The notes under the pieces were generated by a model. It ran no database searches, had not been told where the DNA came from, and was given only the letters and a program-made list of their open reading frames with translations. From positions 3,224,001 through 3,288,000 of the forward strand of contig OZ244969.1 of NCBI GenBank assembly GCA_965222725.1: a stretch of 64,000 nucleotides of DNA, written 5' to 3'. Made by a program: the position numbers and the translations under genes. Position 1 is the first letter of the stretch. Each line of letters opens with the position of its first letter. This DNA comes from GCA-2748575 sp965222725. GTDB taxonomy: Bacteria; Pseudomonadota; Gammaproteobacteria; Pseudomonadales; Ketobacteraceae. This document shows positions 42,628 to 51,251 of the stretch, one piece after another.

Positions 42628-43278
42628 ATGTACGCTGGAAAAATCCTGGAAGAACGCCACGTAGAGATGGAAGATTTTGATCAGCTGGCGATTACCAAAA
42701 CCGCCCGTGCCGAGCTGGAAAAAATCAAAGAGCCGCACCGCCGCGCTATTCTGGAAAACTTTATTGAGCACGCCGAAGCCGAATGTACCGGCAACTATGA
42801 GCGCCTGATCGAGAGCTGCTCTACCAAGCACCAGACCTATGCGGTGTATGGCTGTTCTGAATTTCAGAAATCCATTCAGCCTCAGGACGTGGAAGGCATG
42901 AAAGAGTTCTACCACATGCTGATCGCCTCCAACGTGTACCTGATTCACGGGGAAGTGGAAAAGCTGATCGTGGGCGATGACGGTATCTACGTTGAAATGA
43001 TGCTGCACCAGCTGTATCCCGGTGAAATCATTCCGGCCGCATTCGGTTTTGAGTTTGGTGAGGAAGGCGAGGTTTATCAGCTGAGTCAGCGTGTTGCCAC
43101 CGTATTTGTTTTTGATGAAGACGGTAAGGGCTGTGGTGAGCACTCCTGGACTGACGGTGTGACCCGCCCCGAGCAACTGCGTAAGGAAGATCCGCGCAAG
43201 GTGCCTGAGCAGTTCTGGAATAACCCTCTGAGCGGACCCCGTCAGAAGCCCTGGGAAGTGGCTACTGAAACCGCCTGA
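42628..43278 (+). CDS. NTF2/SnoaL-like protein
   Basis: A 216-residue soluble protein. The centre follows the NTF2/SnoaL-like cone fold: LENFIEHAEAECTGNYERLI, a strand pair around VYLIHGEVEKLIVGDDG, then LSQRVATVFVFDEDGKG with GEHSWTDG. Such proteins include ketosteroid isomerase-like and dehydratase-like enzymes and small-molecule binders. AGAGAGGGGAG precedes the ATG. It is divergent from a TetR gene and ends in a GC hairpin, so it is a single regulated unit. The activity is not known. Confidence 0.6.
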   Translation: MYAGKILEERHVEMEDFDQLAITKTARAELEKIKEPHRRAILENFIEHAEAECTGNYERLIESCSTKHQTYAVYGCSEFQKSIQPQDVEGMKEFYHMLIASNVYLIHGEVEKLIVGDDGIYVEMMLHQLYPGEIIPAAFGFEFGEEGEVYQLSQRVATVFVFDEDGKGCGEHSWTDGVTRPEQLRKEDPRKVPEQFWNNPLSGPRQKPWEVATETA

Positions 43279-43307
43279 TACTGTTATTCTGATTTCTTTG
43301 TAGGCTG

Positions 43308-43330
43308 GGGCCGGCTCTGTCCGGCCCTTT
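43308..43330 (+). terminator. hairpin after NTF2-like gene
   Basis: GGGCCGG-CTCTGT-CCGGCCC is a 7-bp GC stem followed by TTT, 30 bases past the stop at 43278. A pyrimidine-rich stretch follows to about 43430. A likely terminator, with only a short T run directly at the stem. Confidence 0.6.
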
Positions 43331-43434
43331 GTCGTTCTTTCCCGGGTCGTTCTTGCCTGTCTTTTTGCTTTTGCCCTTTATCCTTTCTTTCAGTCTTTGA
43401 ATTTTTAATCTTTTTATTTTGAATCTTTTATATG
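43331..43434. other. pyrimidine-rich intergenic tract
   Basis: About 100 bases of the 43279-43545 gap are almost wholly T and C on the plus strand, with repeated CTTT and TTTGAAT units and few G. It follows the hairpin. It could be a Rho-loading site or simply a low-complexity spacer. No coding frame is supported. Confidence 0.4.
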
Positions 43435-43545
43435 GTTCCTGTTGCTACCGGTATTTCAGTTTGGCTGAACATTCACTGCAATGTCACAGTGAAATGTTAA
43501 ACTGTGGGTCCGTTGTGAGTCCTGGCGATATCGGAAGCAAGAACC

Positions 43546-44742
43546 ATGGAAAAAGGCAGTGTCTGGGAAGTTTTTCGGATTTTTCTCAAACTGGGGTGTA
43601 CCTCCTTCGGTGGGCCGGTGGCACACCTGGGATATTTTCGTGATGAGTTTGTGCAAAGGCGTCGCTGGCTGACAGAAGATGCCTACGGTGATCTGGTTGC
43701 ACTGTGTCAGTTCATGCCGGGCCCGGCCAGCAGTCAGGTGGGTTTGTGTATTGGTTACGGGCGTGGCGGTTATAGTGGTGCGCTGGCTGCCTGGCTGGGG
43801 TTTACGCTGCCTTCCGCCATTCTTCTGATTCTGTTTGCACTGGGCATTACCCGGTACGCCACCTTGACGGATTCCGGTTTGCTGCAGGGCCTTAAAATTG
43901 TTGCCGTGGCGGTGGTGCTGCAAGCTGTGTGGGGTATGGGCAGGCAATTGTGTCCGGACAAAGAACGCCTGACAGTCATGGCTGCGGCCGTCGCTCTGGT
44001 GTTGCTGTTACCTTCGGTGGCTGCCCAGATGCTGGTGATCCTGTTAGCCGGTATGGCCGGCTACTGGCTTTATCGTCATGACCCGGTCGAACCGAATTCC
44101 TCAAGTACAGCATTCACCGGTTTGACCGAAAGCCTGACGCCGGCCGTGGTGATGCTGGGCTGCTTTTTTGTGTTTTTGTTCGGGCTGCCGGTGCTGGCCG
44201 GACTGATGTCCGGTGAAACCCTGAAAATACTGGATGGTTTTTACCGCTCCGGTGCGCTGGTATTTGGCGGTGGGCACGTGGTTCTGCCGTTGTTGCAGGC
44301 GGAAGTGGTGCAACCAGGCTGGGTGGAAAGCCAGACGTTTCTGGCAGGCTATGGAGCTGCCCAGGCAGTACCCGGGCCACTGTTTACCTTTGGTGCTTTT
44401 CTTGGAGCCTCGCTCACCACAGAACTGTCGGGCTGGAGCGGTGGTTTACTCTGTCTGGCGGCTATCTTTTTGCCATCGTTTTTTCTGGTATTCGGGGTGC
44501 TGCCTTTCTGGCAGAGTCTGCGGGAAAAGCAGTCAGTTCGGGCGGCACTCAAAGGCATTAACGCCGGTGTGGTGGGGCTGCTGCTGGCTGCCTTGTATCA
44601 GCCGGTCTGGGTGGCCGGTATTCATTCTGCTGAACATTTTGTACTGGGCATGCTGGCCTTGCTGGCACTGGCCATCTGGAAGCTGCCCCCCTGGCTGGTG
44701 GTGATTGCCGGCGGTTTATCAGGGTGGGCTTTTTCTATATAG
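43546..44742 (+). CDS. chrA: chromate efflux transporter (CHR family)
   Basis: A 398-residue two-domain chromate transporter of full length. Each half opens with the CHR signature: FLKLGCTSFGGPVAHLGY and YRSGALVFGGGHVVLPLL, and each has a Pro-rich QFMPGPASSQ or AQAVPGPLFTFG motif. About ten to twelve helices span the inner membrane. ChrA exports chromate driven by proton motive force. No chrB or other resistance gene is adjacent; a PNPOx-like protein follows on the same strand 43 bases later and may be co-transcribed. Confidence 0.93.
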   Translation: MEKGSVWEVFRIFLKLGCTSFGGPVAHLGYFRDEFVQRRRWLTEDAYGDLVALCQFMPGPASSQVGLCIGYGRGGYSGALAAWLGFTLPSAILLILFALGITRYATLTDSGLLQGLKIVAVAVVLQAVWGMGRQLCPDKERLTVMAAAVALVLLLPSVAAQMLVILLAGMAGYWLYRHDPVEPNSSSTAFTGLTESLTPAVVMLGCFFVFLFGLPVLAGLMSGETLKILDGFYRSGALVFGGGHVVLPLLQAEVVQPGWVESQTFLAGYGAAQAVPGPLFTFGAFLGASLTTELSGWSGGLLCLAAIFLPSFFLVFGVLPFWQSLREKQSVRAALKGINAGVVGLLLAALYQPVWVAGIHSAEHFVLGMLALLALAIWKLPPWLVVIAGGLSGWAFSI

Positions 44743-44785
44743 TCCGGGTTCAGCCAACACAAAAGTGACCAGGGAGAGGTAAATA

Positions 44786-45394
44786 GTGAAGATCAGCGAT
44801 TTCAGTCAGATCAGAGAAAAACTGGGGGAACCCAGGCCGGTATTGCCCAAAAAAATCTATTCTCATCTTAATCCGCAGATGCGGGATTTTATCCAGCGTT
44901 CGCCACTGGTGTTTATTGCCACCGTGGATAGTCAGGGTTTTCCCACCATTTCCCCCAAAGGGGATGCGCCGGGGTTTGTGAAGCAGCAGAATGATCACAC
45001 GTTGCTGATACCCGAAAGAAAGGGCAATAAAATGGCCATTACCTTCAGCAATATTCTTGCTGGATCACCGGTGGGATTGCTGTTTGTGGTGCCCCGGTAT
45101 CAGGAAGTGCTGAGGTTACAGGGCACCTGCGAAGTGCTGGACGATGAGCAACTGAATCACCAGCTGGCCTCCAGTACGCAAAGCGCTTTGCTGGTAACCC
45201 GTTTTACTCTTGACCACGGTTACTTTCACTGTGGCAAGGCCTTTCTCCGCAGTCAGCTGTTCAAGCCGGAAACCTGGGGCGAAGCAGGTGCCATATCCTT
45301 TGCCGAGGAACTGGCGGGTAATGCGGGAATCCGGGAAGACGAAAAGGCAGAATTCGATAGCGGTGTTGCTCAACGCTATCGGGATGATCTGTAG
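44786..45394 (+). CDS. pyridoxamine 5'-phosphate oxidase-like FMN protein
   Basis: A 202-residue split-barrel protein. The core is LVFIATVDSQGFPTISPKGDAPGFV, then KMAITFSNILAGSPVGLLFVVP and a strand with LRLQGTCEVLD, which matches the MSMEG_1061-type PNPOx-like family. Such proteins bind FMN or F420 and reduce or oxidise small compounds; the substrate is unknown. The start is GTG with AGGGAGAGG upstream. It sits just after chrA. Confidence 0.82.
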   Translation: MKISDFSQIREKLGEPRPVLPKKIYSHLNPQMRDFIQRSPLVFIATVDSQGFPTISPKGDAPGFVKQQNDHTLLIPERKGNKMAITFSNILAGSPVGLLFVVPRYQEVLRLQGTCEVLDDEQLNHQLASSTQSALLVTRFTLDHGYFHCGKAFLRSQLFKPETWGEAGAISFAEELAGNAGIREDEKAEFDSGVAQRYRDDL

Positions 45395-45428
45395 CTGGAC
45401 AGGGATCCGGCATGGATTCTGTTAGCAG

Positions 45429-45469
45429 CACCGGCCAGCAGTGATTAGCAATAATCAGTGTGGCCGGTG
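45429..45469. other. long imperfect hairpin between convergent genes
   Basis: CACCGGCCA (45429-45437) pairs with TGGCCGGTG (45461-45469), and inside it TGATTA pairs with TAATCA around a GCAA tetraloop, with a small asymmetric bulge between. It lies in the 134-base gap between two convergent stops. No T run follows, so it may be a transcript-end stabiliser or a REP-like element rather than a plain intrinsic terminator. Confidence 0.5.
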
Positions 45470-45528
45470 TATCCGCTTATGAAGTAGTGGATAACGGGAC
45501 AAAGTGATACAGGGATATAGCACTGCGT

Positions 45529-46044
45529 TTATAAAAACTCCTTGTACTCCGCATCTTCACCTTTGTAGCTGGCCTCCCGATGTTTGGCAAACATCACTTC
45601 TTTCAGTTTTTGTTCCTCTTTTTCATCGTAGGCATCTACCATTAACAGGGTCTTGCCCCGTTCAATATCATCATGAAACTTTTCGATATGGTGGTTTTCC
45701 TTGGAAATACCGGCGATGCCTCCGGACCAGAAACCGAACGCCGTAAACAGGCCCAGCAGGAACAGCCCGGAATAAAGGTTTAACAGCGAAGCAAAACTGG
45801 TGGTGCCCAGGGCTACCGTAAAAAGCAGGCCCGCACAAAACCCCAGCATACCGCCGTAGATTCCCAGATGGCCGATGTCTTTTTCCTCGAACAGGTTGGT
45901 CTGGTTAACGCCCTGTGCCTGCAGTTTTACCGGACTCTTGTTAAAAAAATGCAGCTGGCCTTCGTTGATACCGGTGTTTACCAGATCCCGGGAAATATCA
46001 TGGGCCGGTCGTGCGCTGTTGATCAGAAAGTACATGCGTTTCAT
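45529..46044 (-). CDS. membrane protein, general-stress-17M-like
   Basis: A 171-residue protein with two transmembrane helices (about 63-85 and 90-112) and a soluble N-terminus (MYFLINSARPAHDISRDLV) similar to the ferredoxin-like module in general stress protein 17M and DUF1269-type proteins. The C-terminus is highly charged. GGAGGTGT precedes the ATG. No partner gene is adjacent. Function unknown. Confidence 0.55.
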   Translation of the reverse strand: MKRMYFLINSARPAHDISRDLVNTGINEGQLHFFNKSPVKLQAQGVNQTNLFEEKDIGHLGIYGGMLGFCAGLLFTVALGTTSFASLLNLYSGLFLLGLFTAFGFWSGGIAGISKENHHIEKFHDDIERGKTLLMVDAYDEKEEQKLKEVMFAKHREASYKGEDAEYKEFL

Positions 46045-46434
46045 CGTCAGACACCTCCAAAGTCAGTAACAAGCCTCTTTCAGTTTAACCGTCAGTTCAG
46101 TTTAACCATGCAAATCTGATTCTGAAGCTCATGTTAAGGTTGTGTCTTATCTCATACTGCAAGGATAAGGCGTTGTTTACAGATAAACATAGCCACAAAG
46201 ATGCTGATGATGAAAGTTCTATTAAACCCTAGAATTTATAAGGAAAAGGAGAGGCGTCAGGCAAGTTATTAATTTGGGGAAGAAATTCCGGAAACCGGAA
46301 AATTATAATTTATTTGAATAAGGATATAAGCGAACAGCGTATAGCCGCACAAAAGCAGGAGCCGCAGAACGGCTCCTTTTTAATTTGGGCAGGCCCTGAT
46401 GGACTAAACATGCATCACGCCGGTTTCTGCCTGT
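46045..46434. other. 390-base intergenic region
   Basis: No gene of normal length. It holds a perfect dyad TTCCGG-AAA-CCGGAA (46286-46300), a TATAAT box just after (46304-46309), a possible 23-codon frame (46201-46272, reading MLMMKVLLNPRIYKEKERRQ...) with no clear ribosome-binding site, and a terminator at 46357-46384. A short RNA could fit between the TATAAT and the terminator, but no good -35 box is seen. Confidence 0.35.
46357..46384. terminator. terminator downstream of ybaK-like gene
   Basis: AGGAGCCG-CAGAA-CGGCTCCT is an 8-bp stem followed by TTTT on the plus strand; on the minus strand GC-TTTT follows the stem 50 bases past the ybaK-like stop. It works best in the plus direction but can serve both. 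Confidence 0.7.
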
Positions 46435-46902
46435 TTAATGCAACAGAATAAAGGAGCACACCGTAGGGTGTTCCAGCCGGGTAAAGCTGTCCAGATCCAT
46501 TTTGACGATTTCGGTATGGGTTCCTGCATTAAAGGCAATCCAGTCTTCATTGCTCAGGGATTTATCCAGATATACAGGTAAGCCGAACATCTTTCCCAGT
46601 GCGGGCATTCCGCCCACTTCGCAAAGTGGAAACAGGTGGGAAAACTCGCTTTCAGCGGCAATACTTATCTGGTCTGCTCCAATCACCTGGCGCAACAGTT
46701 CAATATCTATCTGCTCGTGCGCAGGCAATACGGCCATCAGGTAGTGGCCATCGGCTTTGACAATGACCGGTTTGGCCAGCGCATGCCCGGGAACATGGGA
46801 TGCCTCGGCCACTTCCAGTGCCGTGGTTGCGGGTGGGTGATTATAACACCGGTAATCTATGTGGTGATTTTCCAGGTACTCGGAAACGGTGCGAACAGGC
46901 AT
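46435..46902 (-). CDS. YbaK/ProX-type aminoacyl-tRNA deacylase
   Basis: A 155-residue protein of the YbaK/EbsC superfamily. Marks are VSEYLENHHIDYRCYNHPPATTALEV at the start, the catalytic Lys region ALAKPVIVKADGHYLMAVLPA, and EVGGMPALGKMFGLPVYLD near residue 95. These proteins clear mischarged tRNA (Cys, Ala or Ser on tRNA-Pro and others). AAGGAGGTG precedes the ATG. A single gene, divergent from the ethylene-sensor operon. Confidence 0.88.
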   Translation of the reverse strand: MPVRTVSEYLENHHIDYRCYNHPPATTALEVAEASHVPGHALAKPVIVKADGHYLMAVLPAHEQIDIELLRQVIGADQISIAAESEFSHLFPLCEVGGMPALGKMFGLPVYLDKSLSNEDWIAFNAGTHTEIVKMDLDSFTRLEHPTVCSFILLH

Positions 46903-47151
46903 GACACACCTCCTTATGATTGAAAGGGTTAAGTGATATCACACCCGATAGAATACGCTCGAAGTATGTCAGTGCTAAGGACTCAATGGTTATAACTTAG
47001 ATCGATCGGGTATATTCACCGCTGTCTGTATTTTGCGAACAGGAGCCCGAAAGTGTGCGCCTGTTGGCAGTGCCTGCATCGGCGAGTTGTCGCTCTGGCA
47101 CATTGAACTATTATTTAATTGCCAGCTATCAGCAACAGGAATGGACATCTT

Positions 47152-47703
47152 ATGAAAGAATGGCTGCAACAACTTGCCAACCCCTCCTTTATGCCTCACG
47201 GACATTGTTATTTATGGCAGCCTGAAATTCTCTGGCTGAATGTCTTGTCTGATATTGTCATTGGTATTGCCTATTTCACCATTCCCGTCGTGCTGGTGAC
47301 CTTGCTGCTGAAACGCAAGGAAGATATTCCACACGCCAACCTGCTGGGTCTGTTCGGTGCCTTTATCCTGCTGTGTGGTACCACGCATTTTGTGGGCATT
47401 CTGGTGGTGTGGTATCCCTTTTACGAATTTCAGGGTTGGGTAAAACTGGTTACCGCGCTGGTATCTATCTTCACCGCCATCAGGCTGGTGCCCTTGCTGC
47501 CGGATCTGCTGGATATGCCGGATCTGAAAAAATCCTACGGGGAAGCCAGCCGCATGGTCAGGGAACTCACAGAGAAAAACCAGGAGCTGCAGGCATTCTA
47601 TGATGTATCCCTGGATCGGGAGGAACGGATTATGGAATTGAAAGAGGAAGTCAATCAGCTGCTGGAAAACCAGGACAAGGAACCCAAGTACACACTCGAG
47701 TAG
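47152..47703 (+). CDS. stand-alone ethylene-receptor domain protein
   Basis: A 183-residue membrane protein whose first 115 residues are an ethylene-binding domain of the ETR1/SynEtr1 type. Three helices carry Asp34, Tyr41, Ile44 and Pro45 (SDIVIGIAYFTIP) and Cys75/His79 (LLCGTTHF), which line up with ETR1 Asp25, Tyr32, Ile35, Pro36 and the Cu(I) ligands Cys65/His69. A coiled coil follows, then the C-terminal motif MELKEEVNQL...PKYT. There is no GAF, kinase or receiver domain, unlike plant or cyanobacterial receptors. The kinase gene begins 6 bases later. It probably senses ethylene or a similar small ligand, with copper, and signals through that kinase. Confidence 0.88.
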   Translation: MKEWLQQLANPSFMPHGHCYLWQPEILWLNVLSDIVIGIAYFTIPVVLVTLLLKRKEDIPHANLLGLFGAFILLCGTTHFVGILVVWYPFYEFQGWVKLVTALVSIFTAIRLVPLLPDLLDMPDLKKSYGEASRMVRELTEKNQELQAFYDVSLDREERIMELKEEVNQLLENQDKEPKYTLE

Positions 47704-47709
47704 TCACCG

Positions 47710-49899
47710 ATGCGCGATCTGCTGACCATTCTCAGCCTGCTGGTGACACTCGTCTTCGGCATTTTCAACTATCACCAGTTTGCGTCCATTCGCAGCAGCC
47801 TGGTGCTGATTGACGAGCTGAATAATCTGCAGATGCAGATGAGTGCCGATCAGCTGGAAGCCCACGAATTCTATCGCCGTATATTTAATGAAAAAGGCGA
47901 ACCGCCGGAACAGTTTGAGCGGTTCAGTGAAGGCGCTTTCTTTTCCGGCGACTATGAACGCAGTTTTGATATTCTTCAGGGGTTGATTTCCGATCAGTCC
48001 CCCGGCCTGATTCCCATGTTACAGAATATCTCTGATGTGCGCCGGGTGTACAACCGCCTGAATTACGATCATGGCTCCAGAGAAGCCTCACTGAAATCCA
48101 TTCAGGAGTGGCTGGCGCAGGTGGACTCCACCTATGGGGAGGGGCAGCTGCTGGTCAAGGCAATCGTACAGGCGCAGATAGACAGCATACAGGAACGGGT
48201 TGAGCAGACCGTTCCGCTGGATATTGCCATGATATTGCTGATTTTTTCTATCTGGTACTGGCTGGGTTATGACAAGCAGAAACGGCACCTGCAGGCCACA
48301 ATGGCACTGAATCAGGACCTGGAGCGCAAGCAGGCCAGTCTTTTATCGTCGCAGAAGGTTATGGCAAGTATTTATGAGGATATGCGTCAGGAGCGTACCC
48401 GTGCCGTTGCCCTTGCCAGTGATAACCAGCAACTGGCGGCCATTGTGCAACAGGCCAATGATGCCATTTTCAGGCTCGACTTTGATGGCCGGATTCTGAG
48501 TGCCAACCAGGCCTGTACCAACCTGTTGCCTGTCAGTAAATTTATGATTGGTTGTGATTTCTCGGGCTTTTTTGCGCGTGAGGATCAGTGGTCCATCGGC
48601 AAGACGTTGAACGAAATCAAGGCAAGCAGTGAGCATCAAACATTGCATTTAAAACCACTGGATGCAGATGGCAATCACGATGGCCAACAGGTTTACGAAG
48701 CCTCTTTTTCCATGCTCAGTGATCACAATGAGAACCTGGAGAACATTGTGGTGGTGGTACGGGATATCTCCCACCAGTATCAGGAAGTGGAGCAACTGCG
48801 CAAGATCATATATCAGGCCCCCAATGCGCTGATCATGGTGAACAGTAAAGGTGTGATCGTGCTCTGTAATGACAAGGCCAATCAACTGTCCGGTTATTCA
48901 GAAGCCGAATTGCTGGGTGAAGAAATTGAACTTCTGGTACCGCCTGAACTGCATGACCATCACAGCAAAAGGCGCAAGGCCTATATGCAGTTACCCCAGC
49001 CGCGGCGCATGGGGGAAGGCCGGGAGCTCAGGCTGCGGCGCAGGAACGGTGCCCTGATCCCGGTGGAAATCGGCCTCAGCCCCATAACCGCGAAGAACCG
49101 CAGTTATATTATTGCCTCCATTGTCGACATTTCCGAAAGCGTGAACCAGCAGAAAGCTTTGAACCGTTTTAATCGCCAGCTGACCGAAAAAAACCGGGAG
49201 ATGGAGCAGTTTATCTACACGGTTTCCCACGATTTACGTTCGCCCCTGGTGACCATTGAAGCCTTCGCCAGGAAACTGGCCAGTGAACTGGAGGGCTCGC
49301 TTACCGAAAAGCAGGCCCATCGCCTAAGCAGAATTCAGGCAAATGTGGCTCATATGGAGCAACTGCTCACGGATCTTCTTTCGTTGTCCCGGGTGATCAA
49401 GCGGGAACTGGAAGCCCGTGAACTGGATACCAGCAGGCAGGTGGCGAAACTGCTGAACACCCTGGAGGCTGAAATTGCAGAAGTGGATGCCGAAGTGGTG
49501 GTGGAGGAACCCCTGTCACCCATCCGCGCCAATGACAGTCTCTTTTACCAGTGTTTGCAGAATCTGGTGGTGAATGCCATCCGTTACCGGGACACCCAGC
49601 GCAGGCTCAGGATACGGATTGCCACTGTGCATAAAAATGATATGACCGGACTGGTGGTGGAGGATAACGGTATTGGTATTGATCCCCGTTACCATGCCAA
49701 GATATTCGGTATCTTTGAGCGGCTGGAGGAAGGCAGTGGCACCGGGGTTGGCCTGGCGATAGTGAATGCCGTGGTAGACAAACACAATGGCAAAATTGAA
49801 CTGGCATCGGAAGTGGGTTCGGGCAGCCGCTTTACCCTGTATTTTCCGGATGCGGCAAACAACAGTGTCACGGATGAATCACAGGAAGACACACAATGA
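47710..49899 (+). CDS. PAS-PAS sensor histidine kinase
   Basis: A 729-residue membrane kinase. An N-terminal transmembrane helix (about 5-22), a helical periplasmic sensor (about 30-175), a second helix (175-190, IAMILLIFSIWYWLGY), a coiled coil, two PAS domains (about 245-355 and 360-475), a HisKA domain with His507 in YTVSHDLRSPL, and a HATPase (NLVVNAIRYRD, EDNGIGIDP, GTGVGLAI). The DHp region is the type found in cyanobacterial phytochrome-like kinases, whose partner is an Rcp1-like receiver; such a receiver is encoded at 51211. It is the only kinase of the operon and overlaps the CHASE gene by 4 bases (ATGA). Confidence 0.92.
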   Translation: MRDLLTILSLLVTLVFGIFNYHQFASIRSSLVLIDELNNLQMQMSADQLEAHEFYRRIFNEKGEPPEQFERFSEGAFFSGDYERSFDILQGLISDQSPGLIPMLQNISDVRRVYNRLNYDHGSREASLKSIQEWLAQVDSTYGEGQLLVKAIVQAQIDSIQERVEQTVPLDIAMILLIFSIWYWLGYDKQKRHLQATMALNQDLERKQASLLSSQKVMASIYEDMRQERTRAVALASDNQQLAAIVQQANDAIFRLDFDGRILSANQACTNLLPVSKFMIGCDFSGFFAREDQWSIGKTLNEIKASSEHQTLHLKPLDADGNHDGQQVYEASFSMLSDHNENLENIVVVVRDISHQYQEVEQLRKIIYQAPNALIMVNSKGVIVLCNDKANQLSGYSEAELLGEEIELLVPPELHDHHSKRRKAYMQLPQPRRMGEGRELRLRRRNGALIPVEIGLSPITAKNRSYIIASIVDISESVNQQKALNRFNRQLTEKNREMEQFIYTVSHDLRSPLVTIEAFARKLASELEGSLTEKQAHRLSRIQANVAHMEQLLTDLLSLSRVIKRELEARELDTSRQVAKLLNTLEAEIAEVDAEVVVEEPLSPIRANDSLFYQCLQNLVVNAIRYRDTQRRLRIRIATVHKNDMTGLVVEDNGIGIDPRYHAKIFGIFERLEEGSGTGVGLAIVNAVVDKHNGKIELASEVGSGSRFTLYFPDAANNSVTDESQEDTQ

Positions 49900-51251
49900 A
49901 GGAAGCACTGACGAAAATCGAAAAATCCCGCAAAGTGATTGGACTCATTCACAACCCTTTTGCTGCCTGGATAATTCTGGGTTTTTCCGTGTGCATGACG
50001 CTGGTGGCATTTCTTGTTTCCCTGCATATTAACAACAAGCGGCTGGAAGAACAGTTTCGCTATCGTGCGAGTGAAATAGCTGAAGCCATTGTTTACCGGT
50101 TAAACGCGTATGAGCAGATGTTGTGGAGCGGTGTCGCTCTGTTCCATGGCTCTGATGAGGTGACCCGTTCAGACTGGCAGCGTTTTGTGGCCACGTTGAA
50201 GCTGGAAGAGCATTGGCCCGGCATTCAGGGAATTGGATTCAGTGTCCCTTTGGCTGCCGGTGATATTGCCGGCTTTGAGGCTGCCATTCGCGAAGAAGGT
50301 TTTTCTGACTTTGCTGTGCGACCCCGTACGGATGCAGGCTACGTGACTGCCATCAAATACCTGGAGCCTTTTGACTGGCGTAATCAGAGGGCTTTCGGTT
50401 TTGATATGTGGAGCGACTCCACCCGCCGAGAAGCCATGATGATCGCCAGGGATACGGGTGTCGCCGCCATGTCCGGGGCGATTACCTTGTTGCAGGAAAC
50501 CCAGCAGGATGTGCAGCCTGGATTTCTGATCTATGTGCCGGTATACCGGGGAGATACCGAGCCCGAGTCCCTGGAGCAGCGCCGGGAGTTATTGCGAGGC
50601 TGGGTCTATGCTCCGTTTCGTATGCACGATTTTCTCCGCGGCATTATTGAAACGAACGGAGAAGGTCTGGAGTTTGCCCTGTTTGATGGCAATGACCCCG
50701 ACAGCGACAGTCTTCTGTACTCGTCGCAGCCTATGCCGGATGTCAGTCGCTTTTTGAACGTGTTTTCTGAATTTGAGTTCAATCTGGAGCAAGCCCTGAC
50801 AGCTCAGGAAAGAACCTGGACATTGTTTTTCTATAGCGATAAATACGAGCCGGATGATGTGGAGGGTAACCTGCCAACTTTTGTAGCAACCATCGGAATC
50901 ATATTGGATGTGGTGCTTTTTTATGTCATTCTGAGTTTACATGTGATCGTTCGTCAATCAGATAGAATGGTCGCCAGGCGGCTGCAGATTCTGGTGGATG
51001 AAAAAGAACATTTTATGCGTAACGAACAGGAAATCCGTCAGCACTACGATACGTTGAAAGAGCATTCTGCAGCCCTTGAAGCGGATCGTGATGAGCGGGA
51101 GTTTCGTGTGATAGAACTGAAACGGGAGGTCAATCAGCTGGCTGACCGTCTTGGAGAAACCCCGCGTTACACTGCCGGGGTGTCGGATGAAAACGAAAAG
51201 AGGGTAAGACATGAGGGCACTGAGCATCCTCCTGGCAGAGGACAACGCTGA
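49896..51251 (+). CDS. CHASE-domain membrane protein without kinase
   Basis: A 451-residue protein: helix at about 25-45, periplasmic CHASE domain (about 55-270) with GIGFSVPLAAGD, YLEPFDWRNQRAFGFDMWSD and DVQPGFLIYVPVYRG, a second helix at about 335-357, then a coiled coil ending in VIELKREVNQL...PRYT. CHASE is the cytokinin-sensing domain of plant AHK receptors and of Xanthomonas PcrK; bacterial CHASE ligands vary. No output domain is present. The C-terminal motif repeats that of the ethylene-domain protein. The start overlaps the kinase stop, and the end overlaps the response regulator start by 41 bases. Confidence 0.9.
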   Translation: MKEALTKIEKSRKVIGLIHNPFAAWIILGFSVCMTLVAFLVSLHINNKRLEEQFRYRASEIAEAIVYRLNAYEQMLWSGVALFHGSDEVTRSDWQRFVATLKLEEHWPGIQGIGFSVPLAAGDIAGFEAAIREEGFSDFAVRPRTDAGYVTAIKYLEPFDWRNQRAFGFDMWSDSTRREAMMIARDTGVAAMSGAITLLQETQQDVQPGFLIYVPVYRGDTEPESLEQRRELLRGWVYAPFRMHDFLRGIIETNGEGLEFALFDGNDPDSDSLLYSSQPMPDVSRFLNVFSEFEFNLEQALTAQERTWTLFFYSDKYEPDDVEGNLPTFVATIGIILDVVLFYVILSLHVIVRQSDRMVARRLQILVDEKEHFMRNEQEIRQHYDTLKEHSAALEADRDEREFRVIELKREVNQLADRLGETPRYTAGVSDENEKRVRHEGTEHPPGRGQR

